DNA from: Acidimicrobiales bacterium
GTDB taxonomy: Bacteria; Actinomycetota; Acidimicrobiia; Acidimicrobiales; JADJXE01
Direction: 5' to 3'
Assembly: GCA_016716005.1 (NCBI GenBank)
Contig: JADJXE010000001.1
Location: forward strand, 62,001 to 126,000
Length of the DNA stretch: 64,000 nt
Below, in pieces: positions 42,225 through 51,510 of this stretch. The translations under genes were made by a program, and so were the position numbers. Numbering within the stretch: position 1 is the stretch's first letter; every line of letters begins with the position of its first letter. Below the pieces are notes generated by a model. The model was given only the letters and a program-made list of their open reading frames with translations. It had not been told where the DNA came from and searched no databases.

Positions 42225-43409
42225 TCACGCATCGAGCAGCCCGGATCGGCGCAGCCAGCCCACGCAGGTGCGGGTGGCCTCGGCCAGTTGTTCGGGCTGC
42301 CCCAGGTAGTAGTGGGTGGCGCCGGCCACGGTGTGGACCTCCTTGCGGGGGTGGGGAACGGCTTCGAAGATCCGCCTGGTGTGGCTGGGCGTGCAGGCGT
42401 CGTCGGCGGCGTTCTCCACGACCAGCACCGGCACGGTGATGCGCGCCGCCTGGCGCGGGCCGTCGGCGTGGGTGTCGTCGATGCTCCACTGCGAGAGCCA
42501 GCTGCGCAGGCTCGAGTAGCGGCCCAGGCCGGCGGGGCTGGTGTTCACCACCTTGGGATCACCGAGGTAGCACCAACCCGGGCGGCGCTGGTTGGGGTCG
42601 ACGGTCGGGTCGAGCCAGCGGGGATCGGCCATCGTGCCGTGGACGACGAAGGCCCGCTCGGGGCCGAGGCGCCGACGTTCGTCGAGGTCGGCCAGCAGCT
42701 CCTTCACCCACGCCGTGATCCGGCGGTTGCGCGCCACCTGCGCCGCCCGGTAGCGGGCGAGGAACGCCTCGTCGTACGGGGGCTGGTGCGGGTTGCGGGG
42801 GTCGTACAGGTCGAGCTCGGGGTCGCGACGAGCCGGGTCCGCCTCGTCGAGGATCGAGGCGTCCATCCACTCCGTGAGCGTCGTGGCCCGGCTCACGTGG
42901 GCCGCCAGCTGCAGCACGGCGTCGGCCGGCGGCAGGTCGGCGGCGGTGAGGTCGGGTGGGTCGCCGGCCGGGGTGGCCGTCACGTCGGGGCGCTCGGCCT
43001 GCGCCTGGTAGTACAGCGCCAGCGCGCCGCCACCGCTCCAGCCGGCCAGCACGACGTGCGTGTAGCCGAGGTGGCTGCGAGCGTGGCGCACGACCTCGCC
43101 CAGGTCGACCACGACCTTCTCCATGACGAGCGCGGCGTCGTTGTTCGGGTAGCGGCTCGCGCAGGTGAGCACGTGCACGCCGGCGGCGGCCAGTGCGTGG
43201 GGGAGTGGCAGCAGGTCGAGCACACCCGTGGGGTGCATGAACACGAGCACCGTCGACGACGGCCGGCCGACGGGCCGCAGCAGCCGGCCGGTGAGGGCCA
43301 CGACCCCGTGGCCGCCGCCGTACACCTCGGTGAAGTCGGCCCGCTCCGGGAAGGCGACGAGCAGGGGGACCTGGTCGTAGTCGACCCGGGTGGGGGGCTG
43401 GTCGGTCAC
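42225..43409 (-). CDS. Alpha/beta-hydrolase family protein
   Basis: A 394-residue hydrolase. The nucleophile elbow is AGWSGGGALALYY. The oxyanion region VFMHPTGVLDLLPL is early in the sequence, an aspartate candidate is in ENAADDACTP, and the histidine is in VAGATHYYLGQ. A long insertion between the elbow and the acid (about 120 residues) covers the active site. The substrate is unknown; an ester or polyester is possible. GTG start, 8 bases after a TAGCAT box on this strand (leaderless). It diverges from mshC. Confidence 0.75.
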   Translation of the reverse strand: MTDQPPTRVDYDQVPLLVAFPERADFTEVYGGGHGVVALTGRLLRPVGRPSSTVLVFMHPTGVLDLLPLPHALAAAGVHVLTCASRYPNNDAALVMEKVVVDLGEVVRHARSHLGYTHVVLAGWSGGGALALYYQAQAERPDVTATPAGDPPDLTAADLPPADAVLQLAAHVSRATTLTEWMDASILDEADPARRDPELDLYDPRNPHQPPYDEAFLARYRAAQVARNRRITAWVKELLADLDERRRLGPERAFVVHGTMADPRWLDPTVDPNQRRPGWCYLGDPKVVNTSPAGLGRYSSLRSWLSQWSIDDTHADGPRQAARITVPVLVVENAADDACTPSHTRRIFEAVPHPRKEVHTVAGATHYYLGQPEQLAEATRTCVGWLRRSGLLDA

Positions 43410-43418
43410 GGCGCGGGA

Positions 43419-43442
43419 TGCTAGGGGGTCGGCGCCTACGAT
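43419..43442. promoter_or_regulatory. Back-to-back leaderless promoters for the hydrolase and mshC
   Basis: Minus-strand TAGCAT (43419-43424) is 9 bases before the hydrolase GTG, and plus-strand TACGAT (43437-43442) is 6 bases before the mshC ATG. The two divergent messages would start only a few bases from their codons. The whole intergenic region is 39 bases. Confidence 0.5.
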
Positions 43443-43448
43443 CCCCGC

Positions 43449-44546
43449 ATGAGCCTCCGTCTGGGCGGGCGACCGCTTCCCGTGGTGGGGCGCGCCCGCG
43501 TGTACATCTGCGGGATCACGCCCTACGACACGACCCACCTCGGCCATGCCGCCACCTTCGTGTGGACCGATGCCGCGGTGCGGGTGCTGCGCCTCACCGG
43601 GGCCCAGGTGGAGGTCTGTCGCAACATCACCGACGTCGACGACGACCTGCTGGCCCAGGCCCGGGCATCGGGCGTCGACTGGCGCTCCCTGGCCACCCGA
43701 GAGACCTACCGGTTCGAGGAGGACATGCGCCTGCTCCGGGTGGCCAAGCCCACCTCCGAGCCCCAGTCGCACAACTTCGTCGACGAGGTGGTCGCCCTGG
43801 CCGCGGCGCTCGTCGAGCTGGGGACGGCGTACGAGCGGGACGGCTCGGTCTACTTCCGTTCGGCGGGTGTGGCCGAGCGGGCCGGCCTCGACCGGCCCAC
43901 CGCCCTGGGCCTGGCTGCCGAGCGCGGTGGGCACCTCGACGATCCCGCCAAGGACGATCCCCTCGACGCCGCGGTGTGGCAGCGCTCGGGCCCGGGCGAG
44001 CCGTCGTGGCCGAGCCCGTGGGGCCCGGGTCGTCCGGGCTGGCACGCCGAGTGCACCGCGATGGCCCTGGCCACGCTGGGTGCCGGGCTCGACCTGCACG
44101 GCGGTGGCGCCGATCTGGCGTTCCCGCACCACGCCTTCGAGGCCGCCCAGGCCGAGGCGGTCACGGGGGTCGTCCCCTTCAGCCGGTCGTGGATGCACGT
44201 GGGGACCGTGCGGTACCAGGGTCAGAAGATCGCCAAGTCGACGGGCAACCTGGTGTTCGTGGACGACCTGTTGGAGCGCTGGCCACCGGAGGCCGTCCGG
44301 CTCCTGATCCTGTCGCGCCGGTGGGGTGAGCCCTGGGACTTCCGCGAGGCCGACCTCGACGAGGCCGCCGATCGAGTCGATCGCCTGTCCGTCCACGCCG
44401 GCCGTCCCGGGCGCGTCCCGGTGGCCGACGAGGCCGTGACGGCGGCCCTGCTGGACGACCTCGACGTGACGCGTGCCCTCGACGTGGCCGAGGAGGCCGG
44501 GGGATCGGCGGCGCGCCTGGTGGGCGAGGTGCTGGCGCTGCTCTAG
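43449..44546 (+). CDS. mshC: Cysteine:glucosaminyl-inositol ligase (mycothiol synthesis)
   Basis: MshC uses ATP to join cysteine to glucosaminyl-inositol, the third step of mycothiol synthesis. The MshC form of the class I synthetase signature, YICGITPYDTTHLGHAATF, separates it from cysteinyl-tRNA synthetase (GPTVYD). The zinc-site region is WHAECTAMAL and GGGADLAFPHH. The second ATP signature is KIAKSTGN rather than KMSKS. At 365 residues it is about 45 shorter than mycobacterial MshC, mainly in the C-terminal helical part. Mycothiol is specific to actinobacteria, so this is the best taxonomic clue in the window. Leaderless start (see promoter). Confidence 0.88.
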   Translation: MSLRLGGRPLPVVGRARVYICGITPYDTTHLGHAATFVWTDAAVRVLRLTGAQVEVCRNITDVDDDLLAQARASGVDWRSLATRETYRFEEDMRLLRVAKPTSEPQSHNFVDEVVALAAALVELGTAYERDGSVYFRSAGVAERAGLDRPTALGLAAERGGHLDDPAKDDPLDAAVWQRSGPGEPSWPSPWGPGRPGWHAECTAMALATLGAGLDLHGGGADLAFPHHAFEAAQAEAVTGVVPFSRSWMHVGTVRYQGQKIAKSTGNLVFVDDLLERWPPEAVRLLILSRRWGEPWDFREADLDEAADRVDRLSVHAGRPGRVPVADEAVTAALLDDLDVTRALDVAEEAGGSAARLVGEVLALL

Positions 44547-44550
44547 GGTG

Positions 44551-44570
44551 CCCCGGGCGGCGCCCCGGGG
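44551..44570 (+). terminator. Weak hairpin after mshC
   Basis: CCCCGGG and CCCGGGG (44551-44557, 44564-44570) pair around a 6-base loop, 4 bases after the mshC stop. Short, so only possible. Confidence 0.3.
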
Positions 44571-44593
44571 GGCGCGCCGGCGAGGAGGCAGCC

Positions 44594-45406
44594 ATGAGCG
44601 ACCGGGTGACCTGCACGATCGACGCGGGCGTGGCCGACGTCCGCCTCGACCGGCCCGACAAGATCAACGCACTCGATCAGGCCATGTTCGACGCCCTCAT
44701 CGAGGTGGGCGAGGCCCTGAAGGCCGACCGCACCGTCCGGGCGGTCGTGCTGTCGGGCCAGGGCCGCGGCTTCTGTGCCGGGCTCGACTTCGGTGCGTTC
44801 CAGGCCATGGCCGGCGGGGGCGGGGCACCGTCGACGCCGCGCCTCGACCTGGGGTCGAGCGAGGGCCGCATCACCAACCGGGGCCAGCACGCCGCCTGGG
44901 TGTGGCAGGAGGTGCCGGCGCCGGTGATCGCTGCGGTGCACGGCGTGGCCCTGGGTGGGGGCCTGCAGATCGCCCTGGGTGCCGACATCCGGATCGTGGC
45001 GCCCGACGCCCGACTGTCGGTGCTCGAGGTGAAGTGGGGCCTCGTGCCCGACATGACGGGCACGCAGATGCTGCCGCGACTCGTCGGCCTCGACGTGGCC
45101 AAGGAGCTCACCTTCACCGGCCGCATGGTGTCGGGCGAGGAGGCGGTGCGGCTGGGGCTGGCGACGAGGGTGAGCGAGGCGCCCCTCGACGACGCCACCG
45201 CCCTCGCCCGGGAGATGGCCTCCAAGAGCCCCCAAGCCGTGCAGGGCGCGAAGGCCCTCCTGAACCTGGCCGGCCAGGTGTCGCTGGCCGACGGCTTCAA
45301 GGCCGAGGAGCGCACGATCTCGGGGCTGATCGGCTCGCCCAACCAGGTCGAGTCGGTGATGGCGTCGTTCGAGAAGCGCGAGCCCGTCTTCGCCGACCCG
45401 AGCTGA
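44594..45406 (+). CDS. Enoyl-CoA hydratase/isomerase family protein
   Basis: A 270-residue crotonase. The oxyanion loops are FCAGLDFGAFQ and VHGVALGGGLQIALGADIR. LEVKWGLVPDMTGTQMLPRL carries acidic residues in the position of the catalytic aspartate/glutamate of the dienoyl-CoA isomerase and hydratase branches. It has a glycine-rich insert of 10 residues (MAGGGGAPSTP) near the active site. ATG with GGCGAGGAGG. It is read in the same direction as mshC, 47 bases downstream, but the functions appear unrelated. Confidence 0.87.
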   Translation: MSDRVTCTIDAGVADVRLDRPDKINALDQAMFDALIEVGEALKADRTVRAVVLSGQGRGFCAGLDFGAFQAMAGGGGAPSTPRLDLGSSEGRITNRGQHAAWVWQEVPAPVIAAVHGVALGGGLQIALGADIRIVAPDARLSVLEVKWGLVPDMTGTQMLPRLVGLDVAKELTFTGRMVSGEEAVRLGLATRVSEAPLDDATALAREMASKSPQAVQGAKALLNLAGQVSLADGFKAEERTISGLIGSPNQVESVMASFEKREPVFADPS

Positions 45407-45487
45407 TCGCCCCGGGCGGCGGGTCTCGGCCCGTGCGGAGGAGCTCGGTGGTGAGGGGGAGCAGCTCGGGCCCAGGACGCGGGATCC

Positions 45488-46258
45488 TCAGCGGTCGGCG
45501 GGGACGAGGGCGACCCGGGCACCGCAGAGGTCGATCCGATCGCCGGTGACCTCCAGGCCGCGGGCCCGGGCCGCGGCGAGGGTGGCCGGCACGTCGCGGC
45601 ACGCCACGTCGAAGCCACCGAGGCCGTCGCCGCGCCCGTCGGAGGCCGGCACGAACCGCACCGACGAGGCGTCCAGCCGCAGCTCGGGCCCCTGGGGGCC
45701 GTCGACCGGCGGCTCGCCCAGCACGGCCGACCAGCGGCTCGCCAGAGCGTGGGGGTCGGCCGCCTGGAGCTCCACGGCCACGATGGCGGTGACCCGCTCG
45801 GTGCGGACGGCGGCCGTCCAGGCGGGCCCGGCCCATCGCCACGACGGGGCCGGCCGGGCCCGGTCGACGGACACGATCGCGCCGCCGATGTCGGCCGGGT
45901 GGAAGTGCGTGCCCTCGATCTCGGGCTCGTCGGCGGTCGCCGGGAAGGCCCCGTGCCACACCTCGCGCACGCCCAGATCGGCCGCTCGCCGCCGCACCGC
46001 CTCGGGGTCGTCGGTCTGGAAGATGACCATGTAGCCGCCCGCCCCCCGACGCTCGAGGAACCGCTGCGCCGCAGCGTCGGGCCGGGTCGGGCTCACGACC
46101 TCGAGGAACGTGTCCCCCACGGGGAGCACGGCGTTGACGAGACCGAACGCCGCGACGCCGGGGTCACGGAAGCCCACCTCGATGCCGAGCACGGCGCGGA
46201 GGGCCTCGACGGCGGGCTCGAGGTCGGGGGCGGCGAGGACGGTCTGGCGGAGGCGCAC
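45488..46258 (-). CDS. VOC/glyoxalase-like protein with two fused modules
   Basis: A 256-residue protein. The N-terminal half (VLAAPDLEPAVEALRAVLGI ... LPVGDTFLEVVSP ... GYMVIFQTDDPEAVRRRA) and the C-terminal half (VAVELQAADPHALASRWSAVLG ... GGFDVACRDV) each resemble a VOC module. It fits the glyoxalase-like group that binds small molecules; no reaction can be assigned. GTG start with no ribosome site; CACACT six bases before it might be a -10 box. Divergent from the toroid gene by 27 bases. Confidence 0.75.
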   Translation of the reverse strand: MRLRQTVLAAPDLEPAVEALRAVLGIEVGFRDPGVAAFGLVNAVLPVGDTFLEVVSPTRPDAAAQRFLERRGAGGYMVIFQTDDPEAVRRRAADLGVREVWHGAFPATADEPEIEGTHFHPADIGGAIVSVDRARPAPSWRWAGPAWTAAVRTERVTAIVAVELQAADPHALASRWSAVLGEPPVDGPQGPELRLDASSVRFVPASDGRGDGLGGFDVACRDVPATLAAARARGLEVTGDRIDLCGARVALVPADR

Positions 46259-46285
46259 CCGGCCAGTGTGGCAGGGTGCCCACCC

Positions 46286-47470
46286 GTGGGTCGCCGGTTG
46301 CTGGGGGCGGTCGCCGTGTGGGTGGTCGGCGGCGTGGTGCTGTTCACGGTGGTGCTGCCACCCGAGCGCTGCGGCCCGGCCGACCCTGCGGCCGTCCGGG
46401 GGGCCGCGCTGGCCGCGGTGCGGTGGATCGAGCGGGCCCAACGGCCGGACGGCACGTACGTGTACGAGTACGACCGCCGGCGCGGCGTGGTGCCGGGCTA
46501 CAACGTGGTCCGCCACGCCGGGGTCACGATGGCCCTGTACCAGGCGGCCGCGGCGGGCCACCCCACCGCCCTGGCGGCGGCCGACCGGGGGTTGGCGTGG
46601 ATGCTCGACCGTCTCGTGCCGGCCAACGGTGGCCTCGCCCTCCGAGGCGACGGCGGCGACGTGCCCCTCGGTGCCAGCGCCCTGCTGCTCGCCGGCCTCG
46701 CCCTGCGCCGCCAGGCCACCGGTGAGCCCGAGCACGACGGCCTGCTGCGCGACCTCGGGCGGTTCGTCGTCGGCCAGCAGCGCGACGACGGCGGGTTCCT
46801 CGCCGGGTGGAGCGACGCGACCGGCCGGCCCGTGCCCGGGGTGACCTCCAAGTACTTCACCGGCGAGGCCTTCTGGGCCCTGGCGCTGGCGGCCGGCGTG
46901 CTGCCACGGGAAGGGTGGGCCGAGCCCGCCGGGGCGGCGGCCCGCTACCTGGCCGAGGACCGTGATCGCCTCGAGGGGTTCGTGCCCGGCGTCCCCGACC
47001 ACTGGGCCGCCTACGGGCTGGCCGAGCCGGCCACGCTCCCGCTGTCGGAGGCCGAGGCGGCCTACGCGACCGTGCTGGCCGGGCGGTTCGGGCTGATGGT
47101 GCGGGGCGACGCCCAGCGCACCGGTGAGGGGCTCAACCGCTGGGTGCGCTGGTATCCGGCCCGCGGGGGTGGCCTGGGCACGGTGGGCGAGGCGCTGGGC
47201 GCCCTGTGGCGGCTGTCGGGCCGCGACGACCGGCTGCGCGACCTGCAGCCCCTCCTCGCCGAGCGGCTCGGGTGCGCGGCCGATCTCCTGGCCGACCGCC
47301 AGATCGGCGCCGCCGACGCCGCCGGCGACGCCGACCCGCGGCTGGCGGAGGGCGCCTGGTTCTACCGGGGGGCGACGAGGATGGACGACCAGCAGCATGC
47401 GCTGTCCGCCCTGCTGGCCGCCCTGGAGGCCGGCGGCGAGCCGCTGGCGGATGCGGAGCGGCGCCCGTGA
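46286..47470 (+). CDS. Membrane-anchored alpha/alpha-toroid protein
   Basis: A 394-residue protein. An N-terminal hydrophobic segment (RLLGAVAVWVVGGVVLFTVVL) should anchor it in the membrane or act as an uncleaved signal. The rest is helical with repeated motifs typical of alpha/alpha toroids such as prenyltransferase/squalene-cyclase or glycoside-hydrolase barrels: WIERAQRPDGTYVYEYD, YNVVRHAGVTMALYQAA, FVVGQQRDDGGFLAGW, YFTGEAFWALALAAG, and MDDQQHALSALLAAL. The conserved H, Y and D/E residues hint at a sugar-active enzyme. Start GTG 46286 (alternative 46268). Its stop overlaps the next gene as GTGA. Confidence 0.65.
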   Translation: MGRRLLGAVAVWVVGGVVLFTVVLPPERCGPADPAAVRGAALAAVRWIERAQRPDGTYVYEYDRRRGVVPGYNVVRHAGVTMALYQAAAAGHPTALAAADRGLAWMLDRLVPANGGLALRGDGGDVPLGASALLLAGLALRRQATGEPEHDGLLRDLGRFVVGQQRDDGGFLAGWSDATGRPVPGVTSKYFTGEAFWALALAAGVLPREGWAEPAGAAARYLAEDRDRLEGFVPGVPDHWAAYGLAEPATLPLSEAEAAYATVLAGRFGLMVRGDAQRTGEGLNRWVRWYPARGGGLGTVGEALGALWRLSGRDDRLRDLQPLLAERLGCAADLLADRQIGAADAAGDADPRLAEGAWFYRGATRMDDQQHALSALLAALEAGGEPLADAERRP

Positions 47471-48030
47471 GCGCGGCGCTGCTGGTGCTGGTCGCCGTGG
47501 CGGTCGTGAACCCGCCCGTGGTCTGGCTGGCCCAGCCGCCATCGGGGGTCAGCAGCGTCGCCCGGGTCCTCGGGGTGCTGGCGGCCGGTGCCGTCGCCGT
47601 GGCCCTGGCCGGGGCCTCGGGCCCGATCCTCGACGCGCTGTCGATCAGCGCCTCGAGCTTCTGGTGGGGGGCGGGGGCGGTGCTGCTGCTGGTCGGCGCT
47701 CGGCTGCTGCTGCTCGACCCGCCCGAGCCCTTCCCCGTGGCGGCCCGGTGGCCGGGGTGGGCGCAGGGGCTGGTGCCGCTCGGCTTCCCGCTCCTCGTCA
47801 CGCCGGCCCTGGCCGTCGCAGCCGTGGCCTACGGGTCCGACCAGGGGGCGGCGGCGGGGTTCGCCCTGACCGCGGTGATCGCCGCGACGGCGGCGGCGTG
47901 CGGGCCGGGCGGCCGGTGGCGGGCGGCGGCGCCCGGTGCCCGGCTGCTGCGGGCCGCGGCCCGGTTCGCGGCGGCGGGGCTGATGGTGGCCGGGGCCGAC
48001 CTCGTCCACCGGGGCGTCACCACCCTGTGA
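47467..48030 (+). CDS. MarC-like integral membrane protein
   Basis: A 187-residue protein with five or six hydrophobic segments. The pattern fits a shortened MarC/UPF0056 protein: VVNPPVVWLAQP at the first helix, GASGPILDALSISASSFWWG then VLLLVGARLLLL, and PLGFPLLVTPALAVAAVAYG. MarC proteins have no proven function. The GTG overlaps the toroid stop by four bases, so both are made together at the membrane. Confidence 0.6.
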   Translation: MSAALLVLVAVAVVNPPVVWLAQPPSGVSSVARVLGVLAAGAVAVALAGASGPILDALSISASSFWWGAGAVLLLVGARLLLLDPPEPFPVAARWPGWAQGLVPLGFPLLVTPALAVAAVAYGSDQGAAAGFALTAVIAATAAACGPGGRWRAAAPGARLLRAAARFAAAGLMVAGADLVHRGVTTL

Positions 48031-48036
48031 CGGCGG

Positions 48037-49413
48037 TCAGTGGCCGGTGACGCGATCGATCAGCTGCGACCGCCACCCGGCGGCGCGGCCGGTGCGCGAC
48101 TCCTCCCGGTCGGCCGCCGCCGACAGCCACAGGCCGAGCGAGATCCCGAGCCAGCGCAGGGGCTCGGGCTCCCACCTCGGTGACCGGTGGTTCACCCACG
48201 GCAGCCGCACCAGCTCGGTGTCGCGCTCGAGGATCAGGTCGGCGAGGGTGCGGCCGGCCAGGTTGGCGGTGCCGACGCCGTCGCCCACGTAGCCGCCTCC
48301 CCACGCCGTCCCGGTGGCCCGGTCGAGGCCGACGGAGCTGTGCCAGTCGCGCGGCACGCCGAGCGGCCCGCCCCACTGGTGGGTGATCCGCACGCCGTCG
48401 AGGCCCGGGAAGAGGCCGAGCAGGGTTCGGTGCAGGGCCGCGAAGACCAGCGGCTCCCGGTCGAAGCGGGGGTCGATCCGCGACCCGAAGTGGTAGGGCG
48501 CCCCGCGACCGCCGAACGCGAAGCGGCCATCGGCCGTCCGCTGGCCGTAGATCAGCAGGTGTCGCCCGTCGCTGAACGTCTGCCGGCGGGCCAGCCCGGC
48601 ATGGTCCCAGAAGGCGTCGGGCAGCGGTTCGGTGGCGATCATCAGCGAGTAGAGGGGGGCGAGGACGCGCCGGAAGCCCGGGAGCGTGGTGGTGTAGCCC
48701 TCGGTGGCGCGCACCACCACGTCGGCTCGCAGCGTGCCCCCGGGCGTGCGCACCGAGCGGGGCTCGATGGCGAGGGCGGGCGTCGCCTCGAACACCTGGC
48801 CGCCCCGGCGCGCCACCGCGTCGGCGAGACCCCGTGCCAGGCGGGCCGGATGGATCGCCGCGCAGTGCGGGGTGACGGCCGCCCCGAGCACGCCGTCAGC
48901 TGCCACCTCGCGGCGGGCCTCGGGTGCGTCCAACCAGCGCAGGTCGTCGTGTGGCACGCCGAGCTCGCGGGCCTCGGTCACGCTGGCCCGGACCCGGGCC
49001 AGCTGGGACGGAGCGGTCACGAGGGTGACGGTGCCGCCCTTGGCGAAGTGGCAGTCGATGCCCTCCTCGGCCGCGGCGCGACCCACCTCGTCGACGGTGG
49101 CGGTCATGGCCCGGTGGAGCGCGAGGGCCGCCTCTCGCCCGTGCCGGCGGGCCAGCGCGCCGAGCTCGGGGGCGAACAGCGCCGAGCACCAGCCGCCGTT
49201 GCGGCCGGACGCGCCGAAGCCGCAGATCTCCTTCTCGACCAGCGCCACGCGGACCGACGGCTCGGCCTTGAGCAGCTCGAGCGCGGTCCACAGCCCGGTG
49301 TAGCCGCCACCCACCACGGCCAAGTCGACGTCGAGGTCGCGGTCGAGCGGGGGTCGGGGCTCCAGCGAGCCCGGAACGGTGGCGAGCCAGAGGCTCCGGT
49401 CGCGGTGATCCAT
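48037..49413 (-). CDS. FAD-dependent glycine/D-amino-acid-oxidase-type oxidoreductase
   Basis: A 458-residue flavoenzyme of the DAO fold. The FAD dinucleotide motif is DLAVVGGGYTGLWTALEL, followed by the glutamate in VALVEKEICGFGASGRNGGW, which in this group can hold the flavin. RADVVVRATEGYTTTLPG and WGGGYVGDGVGTANLAGR are later flavin contacts. The type is close to gamma-glutamylputrescine oxidase and sarcosine-like oxidases; the substrate is likely an amine or amino acid. ATG at 49413 is 10 bases after a TAGCCT box. It diverges from the clostripain-like gene. Confidence 0.85.
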   Translation of the reverse strand: MDHRDRSLWLATVPGSLEPRPPLDRDLDVDLAVVGGGYTGLWTALELLKAEPSVRVALVEKEICGFGASGRNGGWCSALFAPELGALARRHGREAALALHRAMTATVDEVGRAAAEEGIDCHFAKGGTVTLVTAPSQLARVRASVTEARELGVPHDDLRWLDAPEARREVAADGVLGAAVTPHCAAIHPARLARGLADAVARRGGQVFEATPALAIEPRSVRTPGGTLRADVVVRATEGYTTTLPGFRRVLAPLYSLMIATEPLPDAFWDHAGLARRQTFSDGRHLLIYGQRTADGRFAFGGRGAPYHFGSRIDPRFDREPLVFAALHRTLLGLFPGLDGVRITHQWGGPLGVPRDWHSSVGLDRATGTAWGGGYVGDGVGTANLAGRTLADLILERDTELVRLPWVNHRSPRWEPEPLRWLGISLGLWLSAAADREESRTGRAAGWRSQLIDRVTGH

Positions 49414-49487
49414 GGCGGGGCCAAGGCTAGGGTGCGCAGGCCGCGTGGCGGGCCCGACGCCCGAACCCGCTGGCGAGGGGGAGTGAC

Positions 49488-51464
49488 ATGCGAGCGATGA
49501 GCCGTCCACTGGTCGCCGTCCTGACGGCCCTCCTGCTGCTCGCCGCGGCGTGCAGCGGGGGTGACGACGACACGGCCGGCAGCGACGCCACCGCCGACAC
49601 GGCGGCCCCGGGGGACACCGCCGACCGGTCCGGTGGCGGCGCCGCCGGCGAGTCGGGCAGCGGCTGGACCTTCCTCGTGTACCAGATCGCCGACACCGAC
49701 CTGGAGCCCTTCGCCCTGCTCGACCTCATGGAGATGGCCCAGGTCGGGTCCCAGGACGGGCTGAACATCGTCAGCCTGGTCGACCGGGCCGAGGGCTACG
49801 CCGAGGGCGAGGTGCTGAACCTGCCGGAGTTCACGTCGAGCAAGCTGGTCGAGGTCGCGCCGGGCGAGCTGGTGGAGAAGGACGACCTGGGCGAGCTCGA
49901 CATGGGCGACCCGGCGACGCTCGCCGACTTCATCGAGTACGGCGTCACCAACTACCCGGCCGAGCACTACGCCCTGGTGCTGTGGGACCACGGCGCCGGC
50001 TGGCCCGGCGTCGGGCCCGACGAGTCGTCGGGCGACGTGCTCGACCTGGCCGACCTCGACCAGGCCCTGGCCGACGGCCTGCAGCGCGCCGGGCTCGCCT
50101 CCTTCGACCTGCTCGGCTTCGACGCGTGCCTCATGGCGACCTACGAGGTCGCGGCCACGGCGCAGCCGTACGCCTCCTACCTGCTGGCGTCGCAGGAGCT
50201 GGAGCCGGGGCACGGTTGGGACTACGCCTCGCTGCAGGTGCTCGCCGACGACCCGTCGGCCGACGCCGTCACCCTGGGCACGGCCCTGGCCGACGGCTTC
50301 CTCGCCCAGGGCGTCGCCGAGGGCCAGGATGCCGAGATCACCCTGTCCCTCGTCGATCTGTCCCAGGTGCCGGCGCTCGACGAGGCCGTCGGCGGGCTGT
50401 CGGTCGACGCAGCCGGCGACATCGCGACCGTCGCGCCGGCGCTGGGTGCGGTGCGCACCCGCACGCTCGGGTTCGGCGCGAACCCCGACCCCACCCTCGA
50501 CAGCTACCTGACCGACCTGGGCGGGCTGGCCAAGGGCCTGGAGGAGTCGGGGGGCGGCTCGACCGGTGCCGCCGAGGTGCTGGCGGCCCTCGAGGACGCG
50601 GTCGTGTACTCGGTCGCGGGGCCGGCGACGCAGGCGGCCACCGGCCTGTCGGTGTACTTCCCGCCGACGGCCGAGGCCGCGAACGGCGACTACCAGGCCG
50701 TGGCCGCAGCCGCCGGCTGGGTGCAGCTGCTCGGCGCCTACTTCCAGGCGGGCGACGAGATCCCCGCGGAGGCGCTGCCCCAGTTCCTCAACCCCGACGG
50801 GCTGGCCGACTACTTCTTCGACGCGGACGGGCTCAACCTGGCCGGCTCGTTCGATCCGGCCGCCGAGCCGAACATCGCCGAGGCTTACATCCAGTACGGC
50901 TACCTCGACGCCAACGACGGTTCGCTCGTGTACTACGGCGACGAGCCGGCCGACTGGTCGACCGACGGCTCCGGCCTGGCCGCCGGGATCTACGACCTCA
51001 CGTACTTCACGATCACCGACGGCGAGGACACCTCGCAGGCGTACTTCAGCCTCAGCGAGGAGCCCGAGTCCGGCCTGGCGACCGTCGACGTGCCGCTCTT
51101 CTACCTCGCGCCCGAGGACATCGGCACAGAGAACTACCAGGACGTGTCCCTCTCGATCGTGGTCGACCCGGAGACCGGCGACGTCCTCCAGGAGACGTAC
51201 TACGTGGTCGACCCCGAGACCGGCTCGTACGGTGAGCTCTACGCCGACCCGCAGGGGCTGATCATCCCGGTGATCTTCAACGTGTACCCGGACGGCTCGT
51301 CGGAGTGGATCCCCACCAACGACGTCGGCCTCTTCGCCGACCTGCCGAACCTCCAGTACGGCTTCGAGCCGGTGCCGTCGGGGACGCAGGTGGCGGTCGA
51401 CCTCACCATCGTCGACTTCGGCGGGAACAGCTCCACCGTGAGCGCGCAGGACGTGGCTCCGTAG
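49488..51464 (+). CDS. Clostripain-like (C11) cysteine protease lipoprotein
   Basis: A 658-residue exported lipoprotein (lipobox LAAAC, Cys22) with an Asp/Gly/Ala linker. The clan CD peptidase domain starts at WTFLVYQIADTDLE (about 60). The catalytic His is in LVLWDHGAGW (H168) and Cys in LLGFDACLMATYEVA (C214), as in clostripain, which cuts after arginine. The C-terminal 250 residues are a separate beta-rich domain with no metal or binding motif I recognise. ATG follows GGGGGAG. It stands alone. Unlike the trypsin gene at 40006, this protease would be held at the outer membrane face by its lipid. Confidence 0.87.
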   Translation: MRAMSRPLVAVLTALLLLAAACSGGDDDTAGSDATADTAAPGDTADRSGGGAAGESGSGWTFLVYQIADTDLEPFALLDLMEMAQVGSQDGLNIVSLVDRAEGYAEGEVLNLPEFTSSKLVEVAPGELVEKDDLGELDMGDPATLADFIEYGVTNYPAEHYALVLWDHGAGWPGVGPDESSGDVLDLADLDQALADGLQRAGLASFDLLGFDACLMATYEVAATAQPYASYLLASQELEPGHGWDYASLQVLADDPSADAVTLGTALADGFLAQGVAEGQDAEITLSLVDLSQVPALDEAVGGLSVDAAGDIATVAPALGAVRTRTLGFGANPDPTLDSYLTDLGGLAKGLEESGGGSTGAAEVLAALEDAVVYSVAGPATQAATGLSVYFPPTAEAANGDYQAVAAAAGWVQLLGAYFQAGDEIPAEALPQFLNPDGLADYFFDADGLNLAGSFDPAAEPNIAEAYIQYGYLDANDGSLVYYGDEPADWSTDGSGLAAGIYDLTYFTITDGEDTSQAYFSLSEEPESGLATVDVPLFYLAPEDIGTENYQDVSLSIVVDPETGDVLQETYYVVDPETGSYGELYADPQGLIIPVIFNVYPDGSSEWIPTNDVGLFADLPNLQYGFEPVPSGTQVAVDLTIVDFGGNSSTVSAQDVAP

Positions 51465-51510
51465 CGAGGGCCCGATCGTGGGGCCTGACGGAGAATCCCG
51501 ACCAGCCAGG

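Noticed and set aside
43449..44546. Cysteinyl-tRNA synthetase
   Set aside because: The GITPYD form of the first signature and the short length fit MshC better than CysRS (GPTVYD).
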